This document shows positions 10,046 through 19,803 of a stretch of 31,946 nucleotides of DNA, in pieces. Origin of the DNA: Chara braunii (lineage: Eukaryota > Streptophyta > Charophyceae > Charales > Characeae); contig BFEA01000046.1 in assembly GCA_003427395.1 (NCBI GenBank), forward strand, positions 1,323,983 through 1,355,928. Direction: 5' to 3'. A program made the translations under genes and the position numbers. Under the pieces are notes generated by a model. That model was given only the letters and a program-made list of their open reading frames with translations, searched no databases and was not told the origin of the DNA. Within the stretch, counting starts at the first letter, position 1. The number at the start of each line of letters is the position of its first letter.

Positions 10046-10070
10046 ACTTCGATAGTCCTCTGAGACGTTC

Positions 10071-11643
10071 TTATGGAACAGGCTCCTTCCCTTTCAGATT
10101 TCTCTTGTAACTTGGGATAATTTGGGGAGCAGTCTTCATTAATTCCTCTCTTGTGAACCACCGGTCTTCTCGAGGATCAATGTGATGTCTGAACCGCACT
10201 CGGTATTGCATCTGTGGCTTTGGCGGTCGACCCCTTCCTGGAGGTTTGGGTATAGGCATCAACTTGTGCTCGACGATATCGTCAACGTCCACGTGCCCAT
10301 CCATGATTGGGGGCAGCATTGATCTCCTTGACGGAAACTGATCAGTGACAGCGAAAGGTGCCAACTTGGATGCATGGAAAACAGGGTAAGTACGTAAGTG
10401 TGCGGGAATGCAATGACGGTCCATCTGGCTGATCCCCTACAGTGTCTAAGATATCCCAGGGCCCGAAGTATTGTGGCATTAGTTTGCGTGAAATCCCCAA
10501 CTCTTGACCTAGTTCAGATGATTTTACCCAGACTCGTTCCCCTACCTGCGCCAAAAGTATTGTGGCATTAGTTTGCGTGAAATCCCCAACTCTTGACCTA
10601 GTTCAGATGACTTTACCCAGACTCGTTCCCCTACCTGAAAGTTAGACTGTCGTCTGTGCCTGTTCTCAGATGCAATCATGGCATCTTGAGCTTTCTTAAT
10701 GTGCTCTACAGCCTGTTGCAGCATTTGTTCGTATTTGACAGCGAACTCTAGGCTGCCAAGTGATGCATTTTGTTGTTGTTCAGGTGGTAGAAAATCCAGT
10801 GTTGTTAAGGGCTTCCAACCGAGATGTAATTGGTTAGGAGTCAGATCGGCAGTGCTATGCACAACGTTATTGTACAGGCTGGCGACGAGAGGCAACTTCT
10901 CGTCCCGGTCATCCTGACTTGGCTTGATGTAATGCCGAAGCAGGTGCTGTACTACACGATTCATCTGTTCAGCCTGGCCATTTGACTCAGGGTGGTTCCC
11001 TTATGTCATTTCGAGTCGGGTGCCCATTTGTTGGGTTGTGCTTTGCCACAGTTCGCTGGTGAATCTCACAACCCTGTCACTAACTATAGGTGTAGGTAGA
11101 CCGAAGTCTGTACCCAACTATCCATAAAGAGCTTGATGATGTGGTCACTTCTGGCTGTCTCAGGCATAACAATTAGTCTTGCATATTTAGTAAATTTATC
11201 CACAATCACAAATATATGTTTTTTTCCACTCTTGTTGGTCACGATAGTATCCATGAAATCCATGGGCACACTCTGCCTAGGTCCAACAGGGATAGGCAGG
11301 TTTAATCAATCCCAAAGGTGCCTGCGTCCTTGGTTTGTCACGTTGACAAACTTGGCAGCTCTCTACATATCTCTTTGCATCCTGCATCATTGTGGGCCAC
11401 CAGAACTTCGCCACTAGCTGATGTCTTTCAATAGCCAAAATGACCAGTTGCATCATGACATTCCCCTAAAAATAAACTACGCAAAGACTCACTATTAGGA
11501 ACACACAGTCTTTTATTCGCTGCCTTTTCAAGAAACAGCAAGCCATCTACCATCGTAAATTCGTCATAAGTTACTTTATCCTTCTCTTTGAACTTACGGA
11601 TGATCTCAAACATAACGGAATCGCAATGATAGGCTTCCACCAA
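10071..11643 (-). pseudogene. Integrase of gypsy element B
   Basis: Pieces in several frames read in order on the minus strand. A pre-domain and first half of H2C2 come first (GECHDATGHFGY, near 11430), then the Cys pair in RYVESCQVCQRDKPRTQ (near 11350). Core Asp lies in MDFMDT (near 11265), the second Asp in PIVSDRVVRFTSELW (near 11070) and Glu in ESNGQAEQMN (near 10970). All three catalytic residues survive. A stop follows MGTRLEMT shortly before the Glu block. The tail has GERVWVKSSELGQELGISRK, then HLRTYPVFHASKLAPF and a chromo-like end (REDRWFTREELMKTAP). An 89-bp tandem duplication at 10466-10637 repeats the GERVWVK region and shifts frame. The protein would act in the nucleus, but this copy cannot be translated whole. 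Confidence 0.85.
10466..10637 (-). repeat. 89-bp tandem duplication in element B integrase
   Basis: Bases 10466-10548 and 10555-10637 are the same 83-bp sequence with one visible difference (T at 10522, C at 10611), spaced 89 bp apart. Because 89 is not a multiple of three, the frame is broken and the VWVKSSELGQELGISRKL segment appears twice. Confidence 0.95.
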
Positions 11644-11649
11644 AGATCA

Positions 11650-12240
11650 AGTTAGATGGTCTGATATGCCAAAATTCAGTCACTAGAGCGCCCAGGTAAC
11701 TTGCCCGACGTGATAGTGCATCAGATACTTTGTTGTACTCTCCCTTAATGATCAAGTTAATAGTCATATGTGTCTATCACTTGAATCCACCGCTTGAGTG
11801 CGCTTGAGAGTACACGTTGTGTCTTGATCCAGCTCAAGGTCTCATGGTCAGATCTCAAGTAGAAGAATCTACCTAGGAGGTGGTGTCTCCAATGGACCAG
11901 CGCTCTGTAGAGGGCATAGACCTCACGCTCACTTTGCTAGCTTTTGTGCCCGCATCTTCTAACTCATGTACTCGATAGGTCTCAACTTTGGCCCCTCCTT
12001 TTGGGCAAGGACCGTGCCTATGCCATATTGGCTAGCATCTGTGGTCACAACAAATGGCTTATCAGGATCTGGAAGTTTAAGAACTTCGTAGTGTGTCAAA
12101 GCATACTTCAGTTTCCTGAATCTTGCTCCACACTCTTCAGTCCACTCCCAAGGGGTGTCAAGTCGAGTTAGATCAGTTACTGGGGAAGCTGTAGTACTAT
12201 AGTTTTTAACAAACGGACGATAGTAGCCCGTCATCCCCAA
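11650..12240 (-). pseudogene. RNase H region of gypsy element B
   Basis: The segment starts with the connection motif GMTGYYRPFVKNYS. It continues to the RNase H start FVVTTDASQYGIGTVLAQ (catalytic Asp, near 12030). In a shifted frame it gives EREVYALYRALVHWRHHLLG and SDHETLSWIKTQ (11780-11940), which hold the family's Glu and second Asp. The end of the domain has stop codons. RNase H removes the RNA strand of the cDNA hybrid during reverse transcription. The order RT-RH-INT is that of Ty3/gypsy elements and not of copia. Confidence 0.8.
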
Positions 12241-12990
12241 AAACGATCGGACCTCAGTAACAGTCTGAGGTCCGGGCCAGTCCCGTATGCTGCCACTTTG
12301 GCATCGTCCAGCCTCAACCCATCCACCGATATTTCATGACCCAAGTACAAGATTTTGGTGCGACCGAACTCGCATTTCTCCAAGTTTACCTTGTGCTGTC
12401 TTAGGAGACCTAGCACTATTTTTAAGTACTCAGCGTGCTCCTCTACAGTCTTACTAAAGATAACAATATCGTCAAGGTACACCACGATAAACACCACGAT
12501 AACCTTGTCTAATGTTCCAGATGCATTGCATAGGCCAAAGGGCATCACCACAAACTCGTACAGACCGTACCTGGTCTGAAAGGTGATTTTGTGCTGGTCC
12601 TCAAGTCTAATGGAAATTTGATGGTATCCGGACTTCTGATCTATCTTTGTGAAGTGTAGGCATCCCTGCAGTCTATCCAATAGGTCGTCAATGCAATGTA
12701 GGGGCTTCGCGTTCGTAACGGTGATCGCATTGAGCCCCTATAGTCAATGCACATCCTCACTGTACCTCCCTTCTTAGGGACAAATAAGATTGGCGCACCG
12801 TAAAGGGAGGTACTGGCCGAATCCATCCCTTTTTTGTGAGCTCATTGAGCTGGCGGTGGAGCTCATCCAACTCCAGAGGAGACATCCTATAGATTCGTCC
12901 TCTAGGCACCTTACTACCTGGGACAACCTCTATTGCATGGACAACCTCCCTTTCCACAACGCCTGTGGGCTCCTAAAAAAGGTCGCAATA
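12231..12990 (-). pseudogene. Reverse transcriptase of gypsy element B
   Basis: The N-terminal block reads VVHAIEVVPGSKVPRGRIYR with DELHRQLNELTKKGWIRP (about 12780-12960). A frameshift follows into GAPILFVPKKGGTVRMCIDY. Motif A is FTKIDQKSGYHQI and motif B begins VMPFGLCNA. Motif C is YLDD at 12468-12479. Between motif B and YLDD the usual template-grip segment (in element C, TFHRSMNELSRQW) is missing: the sequence goes from NASGT straight to LDKVIVVFIVVYLDD. This short in-frame deletion would probably inactivate the enzyme even if the frame were open. The rest reads through YLGHEISVDGLRLDD. Confidence 0.85.
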
Positions 12991-13032
12991 TTGCGCGATG
13001 ACCAATTCTATCTTTGGGGGTGTTTTTACGGC

Positions 13033-13660
13033 CTACCCTTTTTCAGACACAAAAACTAGATACATGCCCTCCTTGCGATTCTGCTTAGAGTAGTTATAGA
13101 AAGAGGAGGCACACATGCAACCGTAGTTTTCCGCAAGACTGGTAGCTTTAAACTTTTGCAATCTAACGGTCCTATCGTTGGGCAGCTTGTGTATCAACAC
13201 CTTCCTATCCCAATCACACTCAGGCTGCGTGAACTCGAGGTAGTGCATGCCTATTAACATATCAAAGGGCAGTTCGTCGCTAACGAGGAATGAGATTTTG
13301 TGTCTCACTTCCCCTCCTCCATAAAAGAAGGAACAAACTACATCCTTGACATAGTCTTTTACTACCATTTGGTGCTTGTTGGCTAACGTAGAAGCTACAG
13401 TTCTGCTAAGCCACTGCACTTGGTCCCCTAAGCGCAGTTTGTCCGCACAAGCACGGCTGATGAAATTCCGTGTAGAGCCTATGTTTGCAAACACACCCAC
13501 TTTGCCGCCACCTGCATTGACTTCTACCACGAAATGTTCACCCTTAGGACCTCTACTAATCATCGCCCAAGAGTCTTTGGGGTCCTTCCCTGACCACTCA
13601 GACTGTAACTCTTCTAAGGACTCGGGCACATCTCTTGAATAGAGCATCGGCGGGTCGTAA
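13033..13660 (-). CDS. Retroviral-type aspartic protease domain of element B, catalytic Asp lost
   Basis: The open frame, read from 13647, begins MLYSRDVPESLEEL. The protease core follows, with GVFANIGSTRNFISRACADK where families normally have L-D-[TSP]-G-S/A. The catalytic Asp position is Asn here, a single-base change. The flap-side motif LPFDMLIGMHYLEF is recognisable, and in active relatives such as element C it reads LPFDLILGMDW. The protease would process Gag-Pol as a homodimer. With Asn at the active site it should be inactive. The frame runs on toward RT but ends at 13033. Confidence 0.75.
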
Positions 13661-13830
13661 TCTGTCTACGGGGCGATGTTTGGGTTACTAGCCTTGGCCA
13701 ACGCCTGAAGTGGGGAAGGCAACGTTACCACGTCAGCACGAGTAAGACCGGCTAACACTCCTACTGGCCCAAGGTGTTTCCCTGCAAAGTGCTCGCAGAA
13801 GCACTGCCAGAGTTCGAGGATAAGCTCACA

Positions 13831-13911
13831 ACCGTTGGAGCCGCTACCCTCGTCGTGACCTTCTTGCCTCGTCAAGTCCTCGACGTGTGGCCATAGTTGC
13901 CATAGTTCATG
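13831..13911. repeat. Left flank of assembly gap, identical to 14102-14182
   Basis: These 81 bases (ACCGTTGGAGCCGCTACCCT to CATAGTTCATG) occur again, base for base, immediately right of the N run. Two contig ends that overlap but were not merged would look exactly like this. Confidence 0.95.
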
Positions 13912-14101
13912 NNNNNNNNNNNNNNNNNNNNNNNNNNNNNNNNNNNNNNNNNNNNNNNNNNNNNNNNNNNNNNNNNNNNNNNNNNNNNNNNNNNNNNNNN
14001 NNNNNNNNNNNNNNNNNNNNNNNNNNNNNNNNNNNNNNNNNNNNNNNNNNNNNNNNNNNNNNNNNNNNNNNNNNNNNNNNNNNNNNNNNNNNNNNNNNNN
14101 N
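13912..14101. other. Assembly gap (190 N)
   Basis: A run of 190 undetermined bases in the gag of element B. The flanks are an exact 81-bp repeat, so the gap is probably artificial: merging the flanks would remove 271 bp. Confidence 0.98.
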
Positions 14102-14182
14102 ACCGTTGGAGCCGCTACCCTCGTCGTGACCTTCTTGCCTCGTCAAGTCCTCGACGTGTGGCCATAGTTGCCATAGTTCATG
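14102..14182. repeat. Right flank of assembly gap, identical to 13831-13911
   Basis: Second copy of the 81-bp sequence that ends the contig on the left. It carries the degraded gag zinc-knuckle region on the minus strand. Confidence 0.95.
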
Positions 14183-15784
14183 CATGTGCCCCTGGCAACC
14201 TGGTCCCTCCACACCTCGTAATCTAAGCCAAGTTTTACCCATGCGAGTGTTCCTTAGTCACCCTGACCCATAGACCGGCCTACCTCCTTCTTCCTGGTCC
14301 CCCTATCCTAGGAGCCACAACTCCCTCATCCGAAGTCTCGCTGACCCCATCATGCTCTGTCTCGTCCCCATAGTCTGGGAAGTCGTCAATTTTTGTCGCC
14401 TGACCATCATGGTCGACGAACATAAGTTGTCCGAAGTCTCGCTGTCCCCATCATGCTGGTCGTAGCGCACACCAGGTACCACGAGCAGACGTTCTACGGT
14501 GTATGTGATTTCACGAACATTCTTGTACCTTTTGGCACAAAGATTGTTAATCGCGTCGGTGGCCTTCTGTGCCCCTTAAGGGTCATGCCACCTATTATAC
14601 ACAGACCGTACGAAGTCTTCCAATGTATGGGTCTGAGCCCAGGCATCGAAATTTTGACCGTAGCCCGGTTGTTGTACTAACGCATTAAACCAACGCGTTG
14701 TCTATCCCTCTAAAAAGGAAGCAGCAACTATGACTTCCTGCTCTCGCCTGGTGAGCTTGTGCCTCACATATGTAGGCACAGTCCTCACCCAGGTATCAAA
14801 ATCCTCATCCTTCTTCCTGTCGCCAGAGAAGGGCTTAGGACTCAGCAAGGGTATCTTGGGCATCCACTGCATAGGTTGGATCTGCCCAAGTGATTGTTGT
14901 AGTGGTTGCATAGCCACTGAGACAGGTTGTTGCACGCTCACCTGGGCTTGTCCTGACGATGGGACTGTAGTTACCACTGTCATGGATGGTACAGTAGAAG
15001 CTCTTAGGACCAGACCACTAACTACTGGTTGTCTTCCTGAGAGAGGCATGCCATACATAGGCGAGAAGGTTTGCCCTATCGACGACGACGTCACTGAAGG
15101 ACCTGCAACCGAAGGGGGAACTACAGGGAACTGGGGCTGCCTTATGACTTGGCGAGGCCGATGAAGTGCAACCAGAATTCGTTTCTGGCCTGCCACTAGT
15201 TCAGCCAACAATTCCTACTGAACTACGTGTGTTTCTGCCGCACAAAGTAGCAAGTTGTGCAGTGACCGATCAACAGGATTTGACGTAGCATCATCTAGTT
15301 CTTCTAGTCCTCTTAGCTCCTGCAACCTAATGCCTAATCTGACTTTTCTCAATCTAGCCCTTTCTCTTCTCTCTTCTACTTCTCTCAGTTGCCGTTGCAA
15401 CTCATCATGAAGAGCTTCCGTTTGGAGGATCTCAGAATCGTCCGGAGTGAGCGGGGGCTGCTGGCTGACTTGCACGCCAACAGTCTGACTTATGGAGCCT
15501 TGAGTACTCTGACTGATTCCTGACGAAGAGGCCTGTGCAGAGGCATGTGACATGCTAGAGGAGGTAGCCATGGTCGCACCTGTGCTGGTTATGCTCCTAG
15601 CCCTGGCGCTGGCCTCAGCGTCCCTTGTCCTCCGTAATGCTGCCCTCTCTCTAGCTTCTCTCCACAACCTCCTTTCCTCTCCTGGACCTATCTCTAGGAA
15701 GGTCAACGGTCGACTGAGAGCAGTTCTACGAATAACCCTCAAATTTTCCACTAACTCCTCCTCACTACTAACAACTTCACTCAT

Positions 15785-17015
15785 GAGCTACAGTGGAGTG
15801 CGATCTAAACTAGAATCCACACTGAATTCTCCATTAGCCTAACACCCCATCGAGTAAGAATAATCAATGATTCTCGATCAGCCTGGAGAAAATAGTCAAG
15901 CGGTAACCAAATAACTAGGTGTCAGATCCTACGGCAACACTATTTCTATTTTTAGATTATTCTAAAACAGTTTGCATGCAGCATAGGATAAAACTAAACT
16001 ATTTGCAGTTGTCTGTTAGTTGTCAGTCAAGTCCCTAACAACTAAATAATCCAAAATGAAAACAATCTACCTCCTGAGATGCATGCTGGATGGCAGTTTG
16101 TCTAATTAATGTCTCAGAAAACAGTTACCGGGATCCAACCCTCTCCCTGTATCCCTCTTGAGTAGTCACTTTGTATCAATGTCCTAAGCATCTGGTTGAG
16201 CAGCGTGTCTGAAGGTGTGTAATCCGACCCACCCCTGTGCCCCAAGTCTACGCCGAATCTGCCAGCCCCTACACCTTATTTATCCTCGCATGCAACGAGC
16301 TTTACACCCGGTTTGATCGGCTGATCAAGAGGCAGTTTAAGGACAGCCCTCAAGGTCCTCAGGAACTATTTAACGTCGGAGACAGGACGACGATCACAGC
16401 CAGAATCAACATCGAGTCCCCGCCAGAAATATTTAAAGACGGTCTGGCAAGCGTTTGTCCAAAGGGCTGGCATGCCCTGCATGACCTCTATTGCGCAGCA
16501 GCAGAACCAAGGACTTGAGGCAAAGCATGTGTGTACTAGTCCCAGCGGGTTAGCATGGTGACCGTGACATGAGTGCTTCGTCCAGGGCCCTTCAAAGGCT
16601 TCGCCCGTCTCCCACCAGCTTGCTGCCGACTCTCAAGGTCGAGCGCTCGCGACACCTCACATTCAGAGGACTCTCAAGATAGAACACACTTCCTCACGGT
16701 AAGAAGTAATGGAGGGGTAAGGAAGAGAGCAACGTACCTCATAATGCTGCCCGCAACCACAAATTTCTCACCGGCAACCTGATGTGCATTTGATGACCGG
16801 TCTTTGCCTCAGCACAACGAACAGCAAAATGCAGTTCCACCTCAGCTTAAATGCCACATCAGCGAGCTCTCATCATCCAGCATACATCCCTAATGTCACC
16901 ACATAGCTTCCTCGCGCACCCACACGACCCTGGGCCGCCAATAATTCAAGGCCAAAGCCTTATCACTGCCACCAAACAGCTATTGAGAAGAATCAATCAA
17001 GCGCAGTTCGAACCA
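15785..17015 (-). other. 5' leader of element B between primer-binding site and gag
   Basis: About 1.2 kb with no recognisable gene. It aligns in blocks with the leader of element A (4043-5283), including the segment around 16280-16420 and the ACCTCAGC and ACCACATAGC blocks near 16840-16910. The plus-strand open frame at 16237-16518 has no recognisable domain and lies in this conserved leader; it is not called. Confidence 0.65.
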
Positions 17016-17027
17016 GCTCCGGTACCA
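17016..17027 (-). promoter_or_regulatory. Primer-binding site of element B (degenerate)
   Basis: On the minus strand this reads TGGTACCGGAGC, two changes from TGGTATCAGAGC. It lies three bases from the LTR edge at 17031, the same spacing as in element A. Confidence 0.75.
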
Positions 17028-17030
17028 AAT

Positions 17031-18016
17031 AACAACGAAAATGAGCAATAGCGAGATGACAATGTCCAGCATGCACAATCACATTGAAGTCCAGATAGTA
17101 TCACAATATCCAGAAAGCAGAAACGCACCAATATAACACCAATGAAGAATCGTAACATCGAAAACCAATGTCAATGAGATCTTGCTCTCGCCACCACCAA
17201 CATCGGTGTCCAGGCCCTATCTCCCTATTTGGCGCTCGGCGCCCAGCCTACTTCCGACACAGCGTCAGTCTGCTTACTAATTGACAATGCAACTGTTGAC
17301 GTCAGCAGCCCACGAAGTACTTGCAGATGTCACCCATAACAGACCATCGCCAATACCAGGTATGTGCCCTCACATCATCATCATCATCATCCTTCTCTTT
17401 CTCTCCCACTTCTTACACCCATGTCTTCCCTCAATACAACCGAAGACCACCCCTGCGCCTCACTGTACAACCAAGCACTCAGCCAGCTATGGAGGCTGGG
17501 CTATGGCGCTGCCCTCAGCAGCGCCCTGCTTCCACACACGACCGCACGTGCGCAACACCTTGCTCCAGCGCCAGCAGCCAGCACGCGAGCAAAAACTCCA
17601 GCAGCGCTGCCGCCAGCCAGCAAGTGCCTGAATGTCGCCCCAGGCAGCAAGCTCTTTCCTGTATGGAAAGAGCCTACCTGTCCTTCACAGGCCCAGAAGC
17701 TTCCGGTAGGCCCCAGGATGCTGCGCCTCCGGTGCAGCTACTGGGACTCGTTCGGTCGGGCCTCCCAACTGTCTGTGTATGAGGCTGCGAATCTCGCCCA
17801 GGGCCTGCACTTTCGGAAAAGCCTAGAAGGCCATGGAATTTCCTCGCTGCTCGGCCTGTGTTTCCTTCAACCAACTGTCGCGACGAAACTGCCTGGACCG
17901 CAAATAAGAAATTGACAGTCGAGGGCTTCTCGTGATTTGTTCGGCCCGCCTTCACTTAGGGCGGGAGCAGATGCAACAGGGGCCCCTTAGGCCTGCCGAG
18001 GACCTGGATCCTCGCA
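17031..18016 (-). mobile_element. 5' LTR of element B
   Basis: Right end CCTCGCA at 18016. The left end aligns with the element A LTR start but is mutated (AACAACG for TGCAAGG). It pairs with the 3' LTR at 9149-10031. Visible substitutions and indels between the two suggest an old insertion. With the LTRs included, the element spans about 8.9 kb. Confidence 0.85.
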
Positions 18017-18021
18017 TATTC

Positions 18022-18141
18022 TTTTATTTTATACTTTCTTTTTTCTTGTTTTCTTTTTCTTTTCTTCAGAAATTTGTACTTCTTTTCTTTCTTTCTTTTC
18101 TTCTTTTTGTTTCAATTTTTTCTTTCTTCTTTCTTCAACTC
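18022..18141. repeat. Pyrimidine-rich tract
   Basis: About 120 bp made almost only of T and C on the plus strand, directly outside the 5' LTR of element B. On the minus strand it lies downstream of the stop of P1, so it may be 3' flanking or untranslated sequence of that gene. Confidence 0.85.
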
Positions 18142-18177
18142 CACATCTGTTGCTCCTGATCGCTTGATTCTATTGAT

Positions 18178-19010
18178 CAGTCAGGAAGAGGAGCCCCCAC
18201 CCCGGCAGATAGGACAGGCACGCTGAGGATGACGTGGATGTTCACAAGGATACCCAAGGAGAGCTACATCACAGCATTCAGCGGGACGGCTAGCACGGAC
18301 CATCCCATCAAAACAGTCCTGACAAAGGGTATGCTGTCCACATGTCAAAAAGACGCAGGACATTCATCACAGTGCGGCATCATGCAGTCCTGATAGCGTC
18401 CCTGGGCACCAAAGGGACAACGAATATCTGGGTGATAGGGATGCGTACAACGAGGAAATGTTGGACACCCTTCGGCAAAGACGGCGGCGGCTGCAATAGA
18501 TTGATAATGTTGATGGCATAGGTGATGAATTCCGCAGCCAAGACGCACCGCGTCCCTGTCCTGACAGGTGTCACACAAGAGTTGGTCAATAATCCAGAAT
18601 AAAGTATGATTCGGCAACGCACACAGAAATTCATTTATGTTGAAAATAGCCTGAATCATTATCCCACCATCCCACAGTTCCCACTGGCCAGCTGCACGAA
18701 CGGGTGGCATATAATGCCCGGGTCTGTGCAAAATACAGGCAGAAATGTGAGAATGGTCATTAAGGTCATCGCCTGGCGTCGCATGATGCATAAGAAGGTG
18801 GCGACTGTGGAATGCTAGTTGTTACAGTAAAGCGTCCTGAGGTAGTATAATTACTACCTTCAGGGGGCGAACCATTATGGTCATACAACAACTGATTTTC
18901 AACAGTGTCAAGCTGATAAGCAATCGTGACAAAATGGGAAGCAGTATAACATTGACGCTGGTAACCCTGTAGGCAGGCATTTGTGGCTGTCCAAGCCACA
19001 AGTATTTGGT
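18178..19010 (-). pseudogene. P1: Josephin-like deubiquitinase / double RING-like fusion (frameshifted copy)
   Basis: Minus-strand order: Josephin-like domain (about 18640-19000), RING-like finger 1 (about 18430-18600), RING-like finger 2 (18181-18400). The likely catalytic Cys is in TCGLD (codon at 18998-19000) but a one-base difference follows it. The next frame gives NACLQGYQRQCYTASHFVTI and YQLDTVENQLLY, matching the helix after the Cys in Josephin proteins. A second frameshift lies near 18830. PGHYMPPVRAAGQWELWDGG keeps the active-site His (18714-18716) and, 15 residues on, an Asp in the place of ataxin-3 Asn. Finger 1 has CDTC and CGIHHLC but ends CPFG, lacking the last Cys. Finger 2 is cut by a missing T near 18355, then reads LTCGQHTLCQDCF and ends CPIC. 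No linker separates the two domain types. Ubiquitin editing is inferred from the domains. Confidence 0.7.
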
Positions 19011-19039
19011 AGATCTGCCCGCAGATCCGATATATATTG

Positions 19040-19485
19040 TCACAGAACTATTGACTAAGAGCGTACGCACGTGAAGTAGAAGAAGAAGAAGATGAGCGAA
19101 GAAAAGAAAAATGAAAGGACAGACAGGCCAAGAGACAGACAAACCAGAATGACACATAATAGTGTCCTCTTATTGTTTGTTTCACTGTATTCTTATCTCT
19201 TTCAGTGTTTTACAAAAAAAAATTCACTGAACAAGGGATAAAAATAAAAAACAAAGACACATTGAAATCATTCAGTTTCTCAGCCTCCTCCACAATGCCT
19301 CTAACGTACGAGGCTCGCCACGTTGATGACGTTGAGCGCGAGCTGCCCCCATCCCCGTATGCCATAACAGCCCACTTGCACGCTGTGGGAAAGAGGCAGA
19401 GTGAAGGAAGAGGTGTTAAACACAAGGAAGAGCGGAGCAGAAAAGGAAAACTGATAGGCAGAGGGAGAAAAAACAATAATAAATT
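19040..19485. other. Region between P1 and P2; no gene supported
   Basis: Short AT-rich open frames on both strands, for example one on the plus strand from 19205, show no recognisable domain. The minus-strand sequence upstream of P1 has stops close to the Cys codon and no nearby in-frame ATG, so the true start of P1, or a 5' exon, is not visible. Confidence 0.4.
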
Positions 19486-19802
19486 TGACACAAATATCTT
19501 CTTTCTTTTACTGCATTCTTCTTTCTTTCACAGCTTTGCAGTTTTGGTGAAGAGTCTACCACGTTCGGTTTTCAGCGCACCTGCACTTCTTCATTTTTCA
19601 TTCTCATTTTGACCCTTCGGACTTTTCCTTTTGAGGGTGTTAGGGTGCAGGGTACAAACAAAGTAAAATGACACAAACTTATGTTCTTCTTTTACTGCAT
19701 TCTCAGCTGTTTTGCAGTTTTAGTGAAGGGTTTCCCACCTTTGCACATTCTTCTACTCTCTTTTCAGCACACCTGCACATTTTCGTCAGGGTGCAAGGTA
19801 CG
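19486..19802. repeat. Imperfect tandem repeat, period about 183 bp
   Basis: TGACACAAA at 19486 and at 19669 each begin a similar block. Shared segments are CTTTTACTGCATTCT, TTTGCAGTTTTRGTGAAG, TTTTCAGC followed by ACCTGCAC, and AGGGTGCA followed by GGTAC. The second copy is shorter and ends at the stop codon of P2. It forms the downstream flank of P2 on the minus strand. Confidence 0.75.
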
Positions 19803-19803
19803 T

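Larger units (their letters stand above)
13670..15784 (-). pseudogene. gag of gypsy element B (several stops; assembly gap inside)
   Basis: Starts at ATG 15782-15784. The first part is Arg/Ser-rich with a coiled coil (ELQRQLREVEERRERARLRK). An in-frame TAG follows HVVQ, then the frame resumes at once with ELLAELVAGQKRILVALHRP. A Gln/Pro/Val-rich linker leads to the capsid core (PKPFSGDRKKDEDFDTW, EVIVAASFLEG). A further stop lies after FLEG (about 14704), and the core continues as TLEDFVRSVYNRWHDP and VERLLVVPGVRYD. The region GQLMFVDHDGQATKIDDF matches element A. The zinc knuckle is destroyed: CMNYGNYGHTSRT followed by a stop replaces CIRCGQYGHNQFKC, losing the second and third Cys. The part left of the gap continues toward protease. 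Confidence 0.75.

Noticed and set aside
18022-18141. Polypyrimidine tract as a splice acceptor for a plus-strand gene
   Set aside because: There is no downstream coding frame on the plus strand; P1 lies on the minus strand here.
19205-19612. Plus-strand 135-codon frame between P1 and P2
   Set aside because: No domain is recognised, it runs into the 183-bp repeat, and its composition is AT-rich and Lys/Phe-biased like intergenic DNA.
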